NCBI RefSeq assembly: GCF_011007365.1
Contig: NZ_WFKM01000001.1
Coordinates: 614,715 to 678,714 of the forward strand
DNA from: Sphingobacterium sp. xlx-96
GTDB lineage: Bacteria; Bacteroidota; Bacteroidia; Sphingobacteriales; Sphingobacteriaceae
Direction: 5' to 3'
Length of the DNA stretch: 64,000 bases
Shown here in pieces: positions 33,113-41,680 of this stretch. Made by a program: the position numbers and the translations under genes. The notes beneath the pieces are model-generated. The model worked only from the letters and a program-made list of their open reading frames with translations, made no database searches and had not been told where the DNA came from. Position 1 is the stretch's first letter; each line of letters begins with the position of its first letter.

Positions 33113-33745
33113 ATGCAAAAAATTGAAAATATTATTTTGGATTACGGTAACGTAATTTTCATGATTGACTTCGTGAAGTCACAAGAGGCTTTTACTCAAT
33201 TAGGTATAGCGAATGCAGGCGAAGTATTCGCTCATCATGGACAGATCGCATTATTCGACGAATTTGACAAGGGAAATGTCAGCTCGTCTGAATTTAGAGA
33301 TGGCATTCGAAAATTAACGAATAATTTTAAGTTGACCGACGGCGATATTGACGAAGCTTGGAATGCATTATTGATTGGAGTTCCCGATGGTAAGCATGAG
33401 CTATTACTGGCGTTGAAAGAAAATTATAGAACTTTTTTACTGAGTAATAATAATGCGATTCATTACGCATATTGTATGGAACATATTCAAGACAAGTATG
33501 GGGTTGCAGATAATTCGGCATTCTTTGAAAAGACTTACTATTCCCATTTAGTAGGTATGCGTAAACCAGATGCGGAAATATTCAGATTAGTACTGAACGA
33601 GATGGGCCTCGTACCAGATCGTACGTTATTTATTGATGATAGTCCACAACATCTCGAAGCGGCCGCTACATTGGGTATTCACACCGCTTTATGTTCTGTA
33701 GCGAATCCTTTAGATAAAATTGTAGAAGACTGGAAATTGCTTTAA
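33113..33745 (+). CDS. HAD-superfamily phosphatase (YihX-like)
   Basis: 210-residue HAD hydrolase resembling E. coli YihX (a sugar-1-phosphate phosphatase). Motif I is ILDYGNVIFMID (nucleophile Asp near residue 9), motif II FLLSNNNAIH, the lysine motif GMRKPDAEIF and motif IV FIDDSPQHLEAA. The frame is open back to 33035, but the start at 33113 is chosen because the residues upstream are not conserved-looking and the family begins with the segment before motif I. Cytoplasmic. Substrate probably a small phosphorylated metabolite. Confidence 0.88.
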   Translation: MQKIENIILDYGNVIFMIDFVKSQEAFTQLGIANAGEVFAHHGQIALFDEFDKGNVSSSEFRDGIRKLTNNFKLTDGDIDEAWNALLIGVPDGKHELLLALKENYRTFLLSNNNAIHYAYCMEHIQDKYGVADNSAFFEKTYYSHLVGMRKPDAEIFRLVLNEMGLVPDRTLFIDDSPQHLEAAATLGIHTALCSVANPLDKIVEDWKLL

Positions 33746-33750
33746 AAACA

Positions 33751-33782
33751 TTTCATATGTTAAGATAAAAAGCATATCTTTG
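33751..33782 (+). promoter_or_regulatory. Promoter of rpsU
   Basis: TATCTTTG at 33775-33782 is exact to TAnnTTTG; TTTC at 33751-33754 stands at a spacer of 20. Transcription would start near 33788, about 40 nt before the rpsU start. Confidence 0.7.
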
Positions 33783-33826
33783 CATCCACAAAGAATTTTG
33801 CAAACGGAAGGAGGTATACAGGAACT

Positions 33827-34018
33827 ATGATTATTATTAATGTTAAAGAGGGAGAATCTTTAGATAGAGCATTGAAACGCTTCAAGAAGAAATTTGAGAA
33901 GACGGGTGTAGTACGTGAGCTTCGTGCTCGTCAGGCATTCGAAAAGAAATCTGTATCACGTCGCATCCAAGTTAAAAAGGCGATCTACAAACAAGGATTA
34001 CAGCAGGAACAAGCGTAA
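33827..34018 (+). CDS. rpsU: 30S ribosomal protein S21
   Basis: 63-residue basic protein with the S21 pattern: MIIINVKEGESLDRALKRF, KKFEKTGVVRELRARQAFEK and a Lys/Arg-rich tail. S21 binds the 30S platform near the anti-Shine-Dalgarno region of 16S rRNA. Length is normal for Bacteroidota. It has its own promoter (33751-33782) and terminator (34036-34067). Confidence 0.97.
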   Translation: MIIINVKEGESLDRALKRFKKKFEKTGVVRELRARQAFEKKSVSRRIQVKKAIYKQGLQQEQA

Positions 34019-34035
34019 TTATTGTTTACAGTATA

Positions 34036-34067
34036 AAAGAGACCAACTGAATAAGTTGGTCTTTTTT
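34036..34067 (+). terminator. rpsU terminator
   Basis: Stem AGACCAACT / AGTTGGTCT (9 bp, extended by A-T pairs) with a 5-nt loop and a TTTTTT tail, about 18 bp after the rpsU stop. Confidence 0.92.
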
Positions 34068-34194
34068 ATTTTGTATTGTTTTGCAATAAAAAAGGTTATT
34101 TTTTTATTGCAGAGCTAGTTAGAGAAAAAGATTTAAAATAAGTTGATTTTTCTTTTTAAAACTGACTTTAAATTGTATCTTCGTGCTCCGCTAA

Positions 34195-34282
34195 GGAGAG
34201 GTGTCAGAGTGGTTGAATGAGCAGACCTGGAAAGTCTGTATACGGGATGACTGTATCGAGGGTTCGAATCCCTCTCTCTCCG
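34195..34282 (+). tRNA. tRNA-Ser (GGA)
   Basis: 88-nt class II tRNA with a long variable arm. Acceptor stem GGAGAGG / TCTCTCC (last pair G-U), anticodon stem CAGAC / GTCTG around CTGGAAA with anticodon GGA, variable arm TATACGGGATGACTGTATC, T-arm GAGGGTTCGAATCCCTC, discriminator G. No encoded CCA. A near-consensus -7 element TATCTTCG lies upstream at about 34177-34184. Confidence 0.96.
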
Positions 34283-34291
34283 CTGAGACTA

Positions 34292-34323
34292 AAGAAAAGT
34301 CCAACGAAAGTTGGACTTTTCTT
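34292..34323 (+). terminator. Terminator after tRNA-Ser
   Basis: Perfect 14-bp stem with arms at 292-305 and 310-323 of the 34-kb block, closed by a GAAA tetraloop; the 3' arm itself carries TTTTCTT. Confidence 0.9.
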
Positions 34324-34466
34324 GTTTGCAGCTCCTCTATATTCTAGAGCACCAAATTTTCTTACTTCAAGAACGCAGGGATGAGAACCCATAGGGGGGG
34401 CAATCCAAAGAAGTTTTAGGCTAGTGTTTGAGGTTCGTGGGATATATTCGAACCAAGAGGGCATCA

Positions 34467-34498
34467 AAAAAGCCTTCATTTTGTAATGAAGGCTTTTT
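34467..34498 (-). terminator. Terminator of the desaturase gene (symmetrical)
   Basis: Perfect stem AAAAAGCCTTCATT / AATGAAGGCTTTTT with a 4-nt loop, 14 bp after the desaturase stop on the minus strand. T-runs exist on both strands, so it can act in both directions. Confidence 0.88.
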
Positions 34499-34511
34499 GA
34501 GGGGACTATTT

Positions 34512-35573
34512 CTATCTAGACATCGATTGAATAACTCCAACATGCGACTTGAACGCAGTCCAAAATGAATTGAATTCATGGTATTGGATATTATATTCTC
34601 GACAGGTCTGTTGTACGATGCGATTAATGGCAGGGTAATGTACATGGCTGATTTTTGGGAACAGATGATGTTCTACCTGATAATTTAGCCCGCCGAGGAT
34701 CCAGGTTAAAACCTTACTTTTAGTAGCAAAATTTGCCGTAGATTGGATCTGATGTATCATCCACTCTTCTTCAACTTTAGATTCATGAATAGTTTTAAAC
34801 TCTGTATGAGCCACCACATGTGCCAACTGAAATACTGTTGCTAGGCTTACTCCGCATACCGCACCCGCCACCAATAAGCCGATGAGGGTAGGTAGCCATC
34901 CTACTAATACAATAGGAACGACAATGAACAATCCCAAATGAAGAAATTTGCTCGCCCAAAAAATAAGCTTCTCCTTGAGTGGAAAGTGGAATTTTTCTGA
35001 AGTAATACCCATTTTTTGTCTAAAGTACTTTTCGTAGTCCTGGTAAAATACCCAAGCCAAGTAAGATACTCCGTATAACAACGGGAAATAGAAGCGCTGG
35101 TAACGATGATGCTTTTTTAATTCTTGATCATGGTGTATACGCATGAATTTGATTTCAATATCATGATCTTCACCGTCTATATTTGTATATGTATGGTGCG
35201 CAATATTATGTTTTAGCTTCCAGAAATAGATATTAGCCCCCAAAAGGTTGAGGGTATAAGAGAGCGTAGTATTCAGATTTTTATTAGAAGAGAAAGAATT
35301 GTGCCCAGCATCGTGCATGATGTTAAAGCCAATTGCCGCTAGGTTGAAGCCAAAAAGAATGCACAGCAAAATACTGATAGACCAATGTGGCTGTACAAAT
35401 ACCAAAATACTATATAACGTAACAAAAGTAATTAAGAGAATTGCGGCTTTGATAAAAATCCTTCTATTCCCGGTTTTTTTCTGTAAAGTGTCTTTGAAAT
35501 AATGGTTTATTTTTTGTTTGAGAGATTTTGAAAACAATGTATTTACATTGCTGAATTTGATGGATTGATTCAT
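34512..35573 (-). CDS. Membrane fatty acid desaturase (acyl-lipid/acyl-CoA front-end type)
   Basis: 353-residue integral membrane di-iron desaturase. The three histidine boxes are HDAGHNS (about 92-98), HNIAHHTYTN (about 123-132) and QVEHHLFP (about 300-307). The glutamine in the third box marks the front-end (delta-6-like) branch; there is no fused cytochrome b5 domain. Hydrophobic segments at about 40-85 and 190-240 are the membrane spans. It introduces a double bond into acyl chains, so it may adjust membrane fluidity. Transcribed divergently from the P-type ATPase gene. Confidence 0.92.
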   Translation of the reverse strand: MNQSIKFSNVNTLFSKSLKQKINHYFKDTLQKKTGNRRIFIKAAILLITFVTLYSILVFVQPHWSISILLCILFGFNLAAIGFNIMHDAGHNSFSSNKNLNTTLSYTLNLLGANIYFWKLKHNIAHHTYTNIDGEDHDIEIKFMRIHHDQELKKHHRYQRFYFPLLYGVSYLAWVFYQDYEKYFRQKMGITSEKFHFPLKEKLIFWASKFLHLGLFIVVPIVLVGWLPTLIGLLVAGAVCGVSLATVFQLAHVVAHTEFKTIHESKVEEEWMIHQIQSTANFATKSKVLTWILGGLNYQVEHHLFPKISHVHYPAINRIVQQTCREYNIQYHEFNSFWTAFKSHVGVIQSMSR

Positions 35574-35908
35574 TAAATATTAAATGGGGTGTTCATATTG
35601 ATTGCTAAATTACAGTTTCAAATTAAATTAGCTTTTCTGTAAAAATACATTAAATAAATGGTAATGCGTGAGTTTCTAAGTTAAATGAATGTTAAAAAAT
35701 TAATTAAATCAAGGTATATATTTTTTTGAGATTTAAATATTTTAGCCTTCCTTTTAGGTTTAGTCTCCTTGTGTTTTCATCTTACATTCTATCTCCTAAA
35801 TCAAAATGTAGTTCTATTTTGGGATTTATAGTGCTTTTTGATTAAGTTTATACAAGGAGATTTTAAAGTTACCAACCATCTAATCTATAAATAATTTATT
35901 AATAAATT
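35574..35908. other. 335-bp divergent intergenic region
   Basis: Very AT-rich spacer between the desaturase gene (minus) and the ATPase gene (plus). It must hold both promoters, but no exact TAnnTTTG element is visible for either. No coding sequence or RNA gene seen. Confidence 0.6.
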
Positions 35909-38410
35909 ATGGCTTACAATATTCCAGAACAATTTCAAGGTCTATCAGAGAAAGAGATAAAACGCTCCCGAGAGGCGTTCGGTTATAATCAGATGAGCAG
36001 TATGCGTAGGAGTGGTTGGTTTGAGATGCTATTAGATATTTTCAAGGAACCTATGTTGATCCTATTAATTGCAATTTCTGTTATATATCTGACGATAGGA
36101 GATTACGGTGAAGCAGCATTTATGCTGGTAGCTATAGTGGTTGTATCGGCAATTTCGTTCTACCAGGACAATAGGAGTAAGAAGGCGCTTGAAGCGTTGG
36201 AAAAATTAAATGAACCTCTAAGTAGGGTAATCCGTGATCGGAAGGTCCTATCGATTCCCACACATGAAATTGCCGTGGGTGATCTGTGCATCACTGAAGA
36301 GGGGAAGATTATCAATGCTGACGGTAGAATAGTTCACAGCAATGACTTTTCCGTCAACGAATCGTCCCTCACGGGGGAGAGTCTTTCTGTGTTTAAAAAT
36401 GCGGAAAGTGAGGATAATAAAGTGTATAGCGGCACGATCGCCGTATCGGGATTGGCGGTATTCGAAGTAGAGAAGATAGGCAAAGAAACACGTATCGGTA
36501 AAATAGGAGCTTCAATTGTTGACATCAAGGGGGAGGCCTCTCCTCTACAAGTACAGATTGGCAAATTTGTGAAAACTATGGCTGTTGCAGGTATAGTCGT
36601 TTTCCTTCTTGTTTGTATGGTAAATTATTATCGTACCGGAGATGTATTGGTAAGCCTATTAAACGGACTTACTTTAGCGATGTCTATACTTCCAGAAGAG
36701 ATTCCTGTAGCATTTACGACATTTATGGCACTCGGGTCATGGAAACTTATGCAGCAGGGGGTCATCATAAAAAGAAGCTCGATTGTCGAAACATTAGGTA
36801 GTACCACTGTCATTTGTACAGACAAAACGGGTACCATTACCGAAAACACAATGCAATTGAAGCATCTTTATGATTTCCAGTCGGACAAGATTTTTGATGT
36901 TCATGAGTTCAATGATGCTAGATTAGGGACATTGATTGATTATGCAATGTGGAGCAGCGAACCCATACCATTTGACCCTATGGAAAAGACCCTGCACCGA
37001 GTATATCAGGAGACCAGACCTGAAGACCTTAGGATGAGTTATAGATTATTTCACGAGTACCCTTTGGAAGGAAAGCCTCCAATGATGACGCATCTTTTCG
37101 AAAACGATGTCAAACAGCGTATTGTAGCTGCTAAGGGCGCCCCCGAAGCCATTCTTCAGGTCTGTGATTTAAATGATCTTGAGAAAGCAAAAACAAGGTC
37201 GGTAATAACAACATTAGGGTTGCAGGGATACCGTATCCTAGGGGTTGCAAAATCGACTTTTCAAGGAGATGGTTTTCCAGACAAACAACAGGATTTTGAT
37301 TTTGAGTTCTTAGGCTTAGTCGTATTTTATGATCCACCCAAAAAGGGAATTAACCAAGTTTTTCAACAGATTTACGACGCTGGAATTAAGGTAAAGGTAA
37401 TCACGGGGGATAATGCCGATACCACGCGTAGCATCGCCACTCAGGCTGGAATTCTTAATGCATCCAATGTGCTAGAAGGAAAAGATCTCGTGGATTATTC
37501 AGATAGAGAGGTCGAAGAGGCAGCCAGAGAAAATGTGTTGTTTACCCGCATGTTTCCAGAGGCCAAGCTCGCTGTAGTCAATGCCTTGAAGAGACAGGGG
37601 GAAATCGTAGCAATGTTGGGGGATGGTGTAAACGATGGTCCCGCATTAAAGGCTGCTCATATTGGTGTAGCCATGGGGAATAAGGGGACAGAGATTGCGA
37701 AGGCTGCGGCGTCTTTGGTTATTACTAATGATGATCTTGGCAAGTTGATCGTAGGAATAGCGGCAGGCAGAAGAATATACACTAACATCAAGAAAGCCAT
37801 ACAGTATATTATCTCGATTCATATTCCCATTATCCTTACGGTATCGCTACCGCTTTTCCTAGGTTGGGTATTTCCGCAGATATTTACACCAGTACATGTT
37901 ATCTTTTTGGAACTTGTGATGGGCCCCACCTGTTCTATCGTGTATGAAAACGAACCCATGGAAAAAAATACGATGCAGACTCCGCCCCGCGACATGACAG
38001 ATACTTTTTTAAATTGGAAAGAACTTAGTATGAGCGTTGTTCAGGGGTTGATTATTGCGATAGGTGTACTTTTTGCTTACCAGTATACTGTATCACTAGG
38101 GGGGAATGAAGAAAAGACGCGGTCAATGGTATTTACCACATTGATTTTTGCGAATATATTATTGAGTTTCGTTAACAGGTCTTTCTATTATAGTGTTTTA
38201 GAGAGTTTTAAAAATAAGAATATATTGTTGGTAGCCATTACCCTCTTTACATTGTCGATGCTTCTTGTGATCTTGTATGTTGGCTCCGTATCGGATTTCT
38301 TTTCTGTGACGAGTCTATCTATTGATGAGCTCGCTCTTTCGATAGGGATAGCTTCCATTTCCGTGTTATGGTTTGAAGTCTACAAACTTATAAAGAGAAA
38401 GTCAAGATAA
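35909..38410 (+). CDS. P-type cation-transporting ATPase (P2-like, ion unknown)
   Basis: 833-residue P-type ATPase. The actuator motif is NESSLTGES (about 147-155), the phosphorylation motif CTDKTGTITEN (Asp near residue 304), the nucleotide domain has KGAPEAIL, and the hinge GDGVNDGPALKAAHIGVAMG. The N-terminal cation ATPase domain (IPEQFQGLSEKEIKRSREAFGYN) fits P2 pumps. The ion-site sequences differ from SERCA or Na/K pumps: helix M4 reads ILPEEIPVAF instead of PEGLP, and M6 reads GPTCSIVYENEP. The transported ion therefore cannot be named; calcium is only one possibility. Monocistronic. Confidence 0.92.
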   Translation: MAYNIPEQFQGLSEKEIKRSREAFGYNQMSSMRRSGWFEMLLDIFKEPMLILLIAISVIYLTIGDYGEAAFMLVAIVVVSAISFYQDNRSKKALEALEKLNEPLSRVIRDRKVLSIPTHEIAVGDLCITEEGKIINADGRIVHSNDFSVNESSLTGESLSVFKNAESEDNKVYSGTIAVSGLAVFEVEKIGKETRIGKIGASIVDIKGEASPLQVQIGKFVKTMAVAGIVVFLLVCMVNYYRTGDVLVSLLNGLTLAMSILPEEIPVAFTTFMALGSWKLMQQGVIIKRSSIVETLGSTTVICTDKTGTITENTMQLKHLYDFQSDKIFDVHEFNDARLGTLIDYAMWSSEPIPFDPMEKTLHRVYQETRPEDLRMSYRLFHEYPLEGKPPMMTHLFENDVKQRIVAAKGAPEAILQVCDLNDLEKAKTRSVITTLGLQGYRILGVAKSTFQGDGFPDKQQDFDFEFLGLVVFYDPPKKGINQVFQQIYDAGIKVKVITGDNADTTRSIATQAGILNASNVLEGKDLVDYSDREVEEAARENVLFTRMFPEAKLAVVNALKRQGEIVAMLGDGVNDGPALKAAHIGVAMGNKGTEIAKAAASLVITNDDLGKLIVGIAAGRRIYTNIKKAIQYIISIHIPIILTVSLPLFLGWVFPQIFTPVHVIFLELVMGPTCSIVYENEPMEKNTMQTPPRDMTDTFLNWKELSMSVVQGLIIAIGVLFAYQYTVSLGGNEEKTRSMVFTTLIFANILLSFVNRSFYYSVLESFKNKNILLVAITLFTLSMLLVILYVGSVSDFFSVTSLSIDELALSIGIASISVLWFEVYKLIKRKSR

Positions 38411-38597
38411 AACCCGTAGATTAAGGCGCTAATTAAGGATTGAATGCATAGTACTTTCTTCAGGGAATTATGGGAAGTGTCGCAAGAGCGTCCTAGGAGC
38501 AATATTGTTTAAGATACATGTCAAAATGGTTTGTTTAGAAGTAAGTGAGCTCCTGAAGAAATTGTCCTGGGATAAGTTTTCACAAACAAAGCTTACC

Positions 38598-38605
38598 TAA
38601 CTTTG
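38598..38605 (+). promoter_or_regulatory. -7 element upstream of the DinB-family gene
   Basis: TAACTTTG is exact to TAnnTTTG and lies 22 bp before the start codon. A -33 element at the usual spacing is weak. Confidence 0.5.
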
Positions 38606-38627
38606 GTTTAGTATAAAACTAAAATAA

Positions 38628-39158
38628 ATGATCATGGACACAGCAATATCACAAAAGTTGTCGGTTATTATCCCTGCCTATCGTATGCACACCCAAAGTT
38701 TTTTACAGGTATTGAATGGCATATCAGAAGAAGATGCGCTTAAGCGGATAGATGGACGTACCAATCACCTTATTTGGATGACGGGAAATTTTGTCAATAT
38801 GCGTTACGGCATGGCTCATGTTCTAGGGCTGGCAGATACAGATCCAAATCACGATCTATTCTTCATGGGCAAAGCATTAGACGAGAACAACCGATACCCA
38901 ACTTTGAAAGAGCTGATGACGAATTTTCATTCTGTCTCTCCTAAGGTATATGCCAAGCTACTATCTGTTACAGATCAGGAGCTAGCAGATTCATTTCCTA
39001 TGGGTATGGGAATTCCCTTTATCGAAGAAGATAAATTGAACTTTATCGGTATGTGTATTGGGAGAGAAGATTATCTGTGCGGACAGATGGCTTTAATGCG
39101 TCGGATATTAAATTATGAAAGCATAAAATACGATCTATTAATTGATCTCGACTATTAA
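38628..39158 (+). CDS. DinB-family (DinB/YfiT-like) protein
   Basis: 176-residue four-helix-bundle protein of the DinB/YfiT superfamily. The helix with ALKRIDGRTNHLIWMTGNFVNMRYGMAHVLG contains the conserved histidine region (NHLIWMTG), and the C-terminal IGREDYLCGQMALMRRIL holds the last helix, where a histidine ligand is usually present but here reads Tyr/Cys. Members bind a metal and often act as thiol-dependent transferases; the real role is unknown. Confidence 0.75.
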   Translation: MIMDTAISQKLSVIIPAYRMHTQSFLQVLNGISEEDALKRIDGRTNHLIWMTGNFVNMRYGMAHVLGLADTDPNHDLFFMGKALDENNRYPTLKELMTNFHSVSPKVYAKLLSVTDQELADSFPMGMGIPFIEEDKLNFIGMCIGREDYLCGQMALMRRILNYESIKYDLLIDLDY

Positions 39159-39197
39159 AACTTTCAAGATGCCTTTGGATATATTTAGGAAAATAGA

Positions 39198-39611
39198 CTA
39201 ACTACCAAATTGGACCAAGCTCTCACAATGTGTTTTTAATCGCTGGAGAAACATCGACCAATTGTAGTTACACCATTGATAGTACTCCGTCACGGCACGC
39301 CAATCTGAGTGTTTCAGTATTACTGCTGTTTGGTTATTCCGTTCCGAAAGGTCAAACGAAACTCGAGTGCCGATCCATTCTTTGTCGGAATCGACACATT
39401 CCCAGTAAATTCGACTATTCTCTTGTAGCTCAATAATTTTCATTTTTGTTATTTCGGCTTCATTAAAGTCGAATTCGTTGATAAAACCCACTTCAGGTTT
39501 GACAATGAGTTTTTTTGTCCAGATCTTAGCAAGACCTTCTTCCGTAGTTAATACCTGATAGATCAAGGAAGCAGGAGCCTTTATATAATTTACAAGTTCA
39601 ATACTCACCAT
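39198..39611 (-). CDS. SRPBCC (START/AHSA1-like) domain protein
   Basis: 137-residue helix-grip-fold protein. The N-terminus VSIELVNYIKAPASLIYQVLTTEEGLAKIWTKKLIVKPEVG and the central IIELQENSRIYWECVDSDKEWIGTRVSFDLSE are typical of the AHSA1/polyketide-cyclase-like SRPBCC family, which binds hydrophobic ligands. C-terminal helix: WCNYNWSMFLQRLKTHCES. No neighbours on the same strand and no known partner. Confidence 0.82.
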   Translation of the reverse strand: MVSIELVNYIKAPASLIYQVLTTEEGLAKIWTKKLIVKPEVGFINEFDFNEAEITKMKIIELQENSRIYWECVDSDKEWIGTRVSFDLSERNNQTAVILKHSDWRAVTEYYQWCNYNWSMFLQRLKTHCESLVQFGS

Positions 39612-39847
39612 TATTTAGTTTTTTGTGTAAAAATAACGCTCAGTCGGCGCACTAGTTGATATAATTCTTTAATGTAAGCAAATTTAAATACACAGAAACA
39701 AAGCCACCTTACCATCTGACAAGTTTTAACTGTTTTTAATTTATTGTCTTTTGATGGATTGTCTTGAAAATTACTATATTAGAGGGATAATCGACCAAAA
39801 GCTTTCTGATAGACTGCTTGTAAACCACAATAACTGTTATAGACTAG

Positions 39848-41176
39848 ATGATATTTATAATCGTACTTCTCAGCTTGTTACTGTTGATCGTTAGTATAAG
39901 CTATTTTAAGATCAATGCCTTTTTGTCCTTTTTGGTGGTATCTATATTAACAGCTATTGCTCTTGGTCTTCCGCTGTCCCAGATTCCCCAAACACTTGAA
40001 AAGGGGATATCTGCCATCATGGGAGGACTGACACTTATTATCGTACTGGGTGCTATGCTCGGCAAAATAATTGCAGAAAGTGGCGCTGCTGAAAATATAG
40101 CCGCCGTAATGGTTCGGCTTTTTGGGGTGAAGCATTTACAGTGGGGAATGGCATTTACAGGTTTTATAGTAGGTATACCACTCTTTTATGGGGTTGGTTT
40201 TGTACTGCTTGTCCCTTTAATATTTTCGATAGTCTATAAGTATAAGCTATCGGCGGTTTATATCGGATTGCCAATGCTTGCCGCATTATCTGTTACGCAT
40301 GGATTCATCCCTCCACATCCTTCCCCTGTGGCGCTTGTCGTGCTGTTTGAGGCTGATATGGGACTAACTTTAATTTACGGTCTATTAGTAGCTGTACCAG
40401 CTATTATTATCGGTGGCCCGTTATTTGGTCGTACTTTAGGAAAGATCAGAAGTACCGATGCTAATTTTTTTCAACCCGTTCAGCAAAGTACGGTTGAGAT
40501 TAGATACAGACTGCCAGGTACAGGCATTAGTTTTATTACAGCCCTGTTGCCCGTATTTCTGTTGATACTCTTTACAGTGCTTCCATATGTTATCTCCGAA
40601 TCAAATAGTCTTGCCCACGAGCTTACTCGTTTTTTTGGTTCACCATCTGTTGTTATGTTGCTGTCTATCATTTTTGCGACATTTACTTTAGGAATTAACC
40701 AAGGACGGTCTATTCGCGATGTAATGTCGGTTTATGCTGAGGCTGTCAAAGATATTGCAATGATTCTACTGATCATAGCTGGTTCAGGTGTGTTTAAGCA
40801 AGTAATGGAAGAAAGTGGTGTTAGCGTACAGTTAGCACAAAGCTTACAGTCACTAGCTATACATCCCCTGATTTTGGCATGGCTCATTACCGCAATTATT
40901 CGAGGTTGTGTAGGTTCAGCTACTGTTGCAGCATTGACTGCCGCGACAGTATTATTACCGTTGACACATTCATCACCTATAGATCCTAATTTAATGGTAC
41001 TTGCCATAGGAGCAGGGAGCCTTATGTTTTCGCACGTCAATGACGCTGGTTTCTGGATGTTTAAAGAATATTTTGGGCTCACCGTGAAGGATACATTACG
41101 CTCCTGGTCGGTGATGGAAGCTATCGTGGCGGTTGTTGGACTTATGGCAGTCCTGTTAATGTCCCTTATTATATAA
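39848..41176 (+). CDS. GntP-family permease, first gene of a D-amino-acid cluster
   Basis: 442-residue integral membrane symporter of the gluconate:H+ (GntP) family with about 12 hydrophobic segments. Family features: the N-terminal LSFLVVSILTAIALG, GGLTLIIVLGAMLGKIIAESGAAE, the motif THGFIPPHPSPVALV and the C-terminal IIRGCVGSATVAALTAATVLLPL with GSLMFSHVNDAGFW. Besides gluconate transporters the family contains D-serine permeases (DsdX). The genes following (27, 3 and 7 bp gaps) handle enamines, D-amino acids and dipeptides, so a D-serine-like substrate is more likely than gluconate (inference). Confidence 0.9.
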   Translation: MIFIIVLLSLLLLIVSISYFKINAFLSFLVVSILTAIALGLPLSQIPQTLEKGISAIMGGLTLIIVLGAMLGKIIAESGAAENIAAVMVRLFGVKHLQWGMAFTGFIVGIPLFYGVGFVLLVPLIFSIVYKYKLSAVYIGLPMLAALSVTHGFIPPHPSPVALVVLFEADMGLTLIYGLLVAVPAIIIGGPLFGRTLGKIRSTDANFFQPVQQSTVEIRYRLPGTGISFITALLPVFLLILFTVLPYVISESNSLAHELTRFFGSPSVVMLLSIIFATFTLGINQGRSIRDVMSVYAEAVKDIAMILLIIAGSGVFKQVMEESGVSVQLAQSLQSLAIHPLILAWLITAIIRGCVGSATVAALTAATVLLPLTHSSPIDPNLMVLAIGAGSLMFSHVNDAGFWMFKEYFGLTVKDTLRSWSVMEAIVAVVGLMAVLLMSLII

Positions 41177-41203
41177 GTAATAATTCAAAGAAAAAATATA
41201 AAG

Positions 41204-41677
41204 ATGATGTATAATGCAGACGAACAATTTGAAAAGTTAGGGTTGTCGTTACCTCCTGCGCCAGCGCCTAAAGGAGTTTATAAGCCCTATGTGATTGATG
41301 GTAAGTATCTCTATCTATCGGGGCATGGTCCAGTACAGGACGATGCAAGTTTAATTATCGGTCGTATTGGTCGAGACATGGATGCAGAGGCAGGAAAGCA
41401 TTCTGCCAGGCAAGTCGGACTGACGATGCTCTCTACAATAAAGACCAACCTAGGATCGCTGAATAAGGTTAAAAGAGTGATCAAAGTTTTGGGTATGGTC
41501 AACTGCACTTCCGAATTTGAGCAACACCCGTATATTATCAATGGCTGTAGTGAACTATTTGCAGCAGTGTGGGGGCAGGAGAATGGCATTGGAACCCGTA
41601 GTGCGGTAGGGTTCGGATCCCTACCCGATAATATTCCCGTAGAGATAGAGGCTCTTTTTGAACTACATCAGGACTAG
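41204..41677 (+). CDS. RidA-family (YjgF/YER057c/UK114) enamine/imine deaminase
   Basis: 157-residue RidA-like protein. These hydrolyse reactive 2-aminoacrylate enamines/imines released by PLP dehydratases to 2-keto acids plus ammonia. Features: YLSGHGPVQDD, the helix QVGLTMLSTIKTNLGSLNKVKRVIKVLGMV and IGTRSAVGFGSLPDNIPVEIEALFEL with the conserved arginine in the RSAVG element. It lies 3 bp before a D-serine dehydratase-like gene, the enzyme type that produces its classic substrate. Confidence 0.9.
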   Translation: MMYNADEQFEKLGLSLPPAPAPKGVYKPYVIDGKYLYLSGHGPVQDDASLIIGRIGRDMDAEAGKHSARQVGLTMLSTIKTNLGSLNKVKRVIKVLGMVNCTSEFEQHPYIINGCSELFAAVWGQENGIGTRSAVGFGSLPDNIPVEIEALFELHQD

Positions 41678-41680
41678 AAA

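Noticed and set aside
34204..34479. Minus-strand frame ending in GERGIRTLDT-like residues
   Set aside because: It runs antisense through tRNA-Ser (34195-34282) and its terminator. Translations of this kind are a well-known annotation artefact of tRNA-Ser genes.
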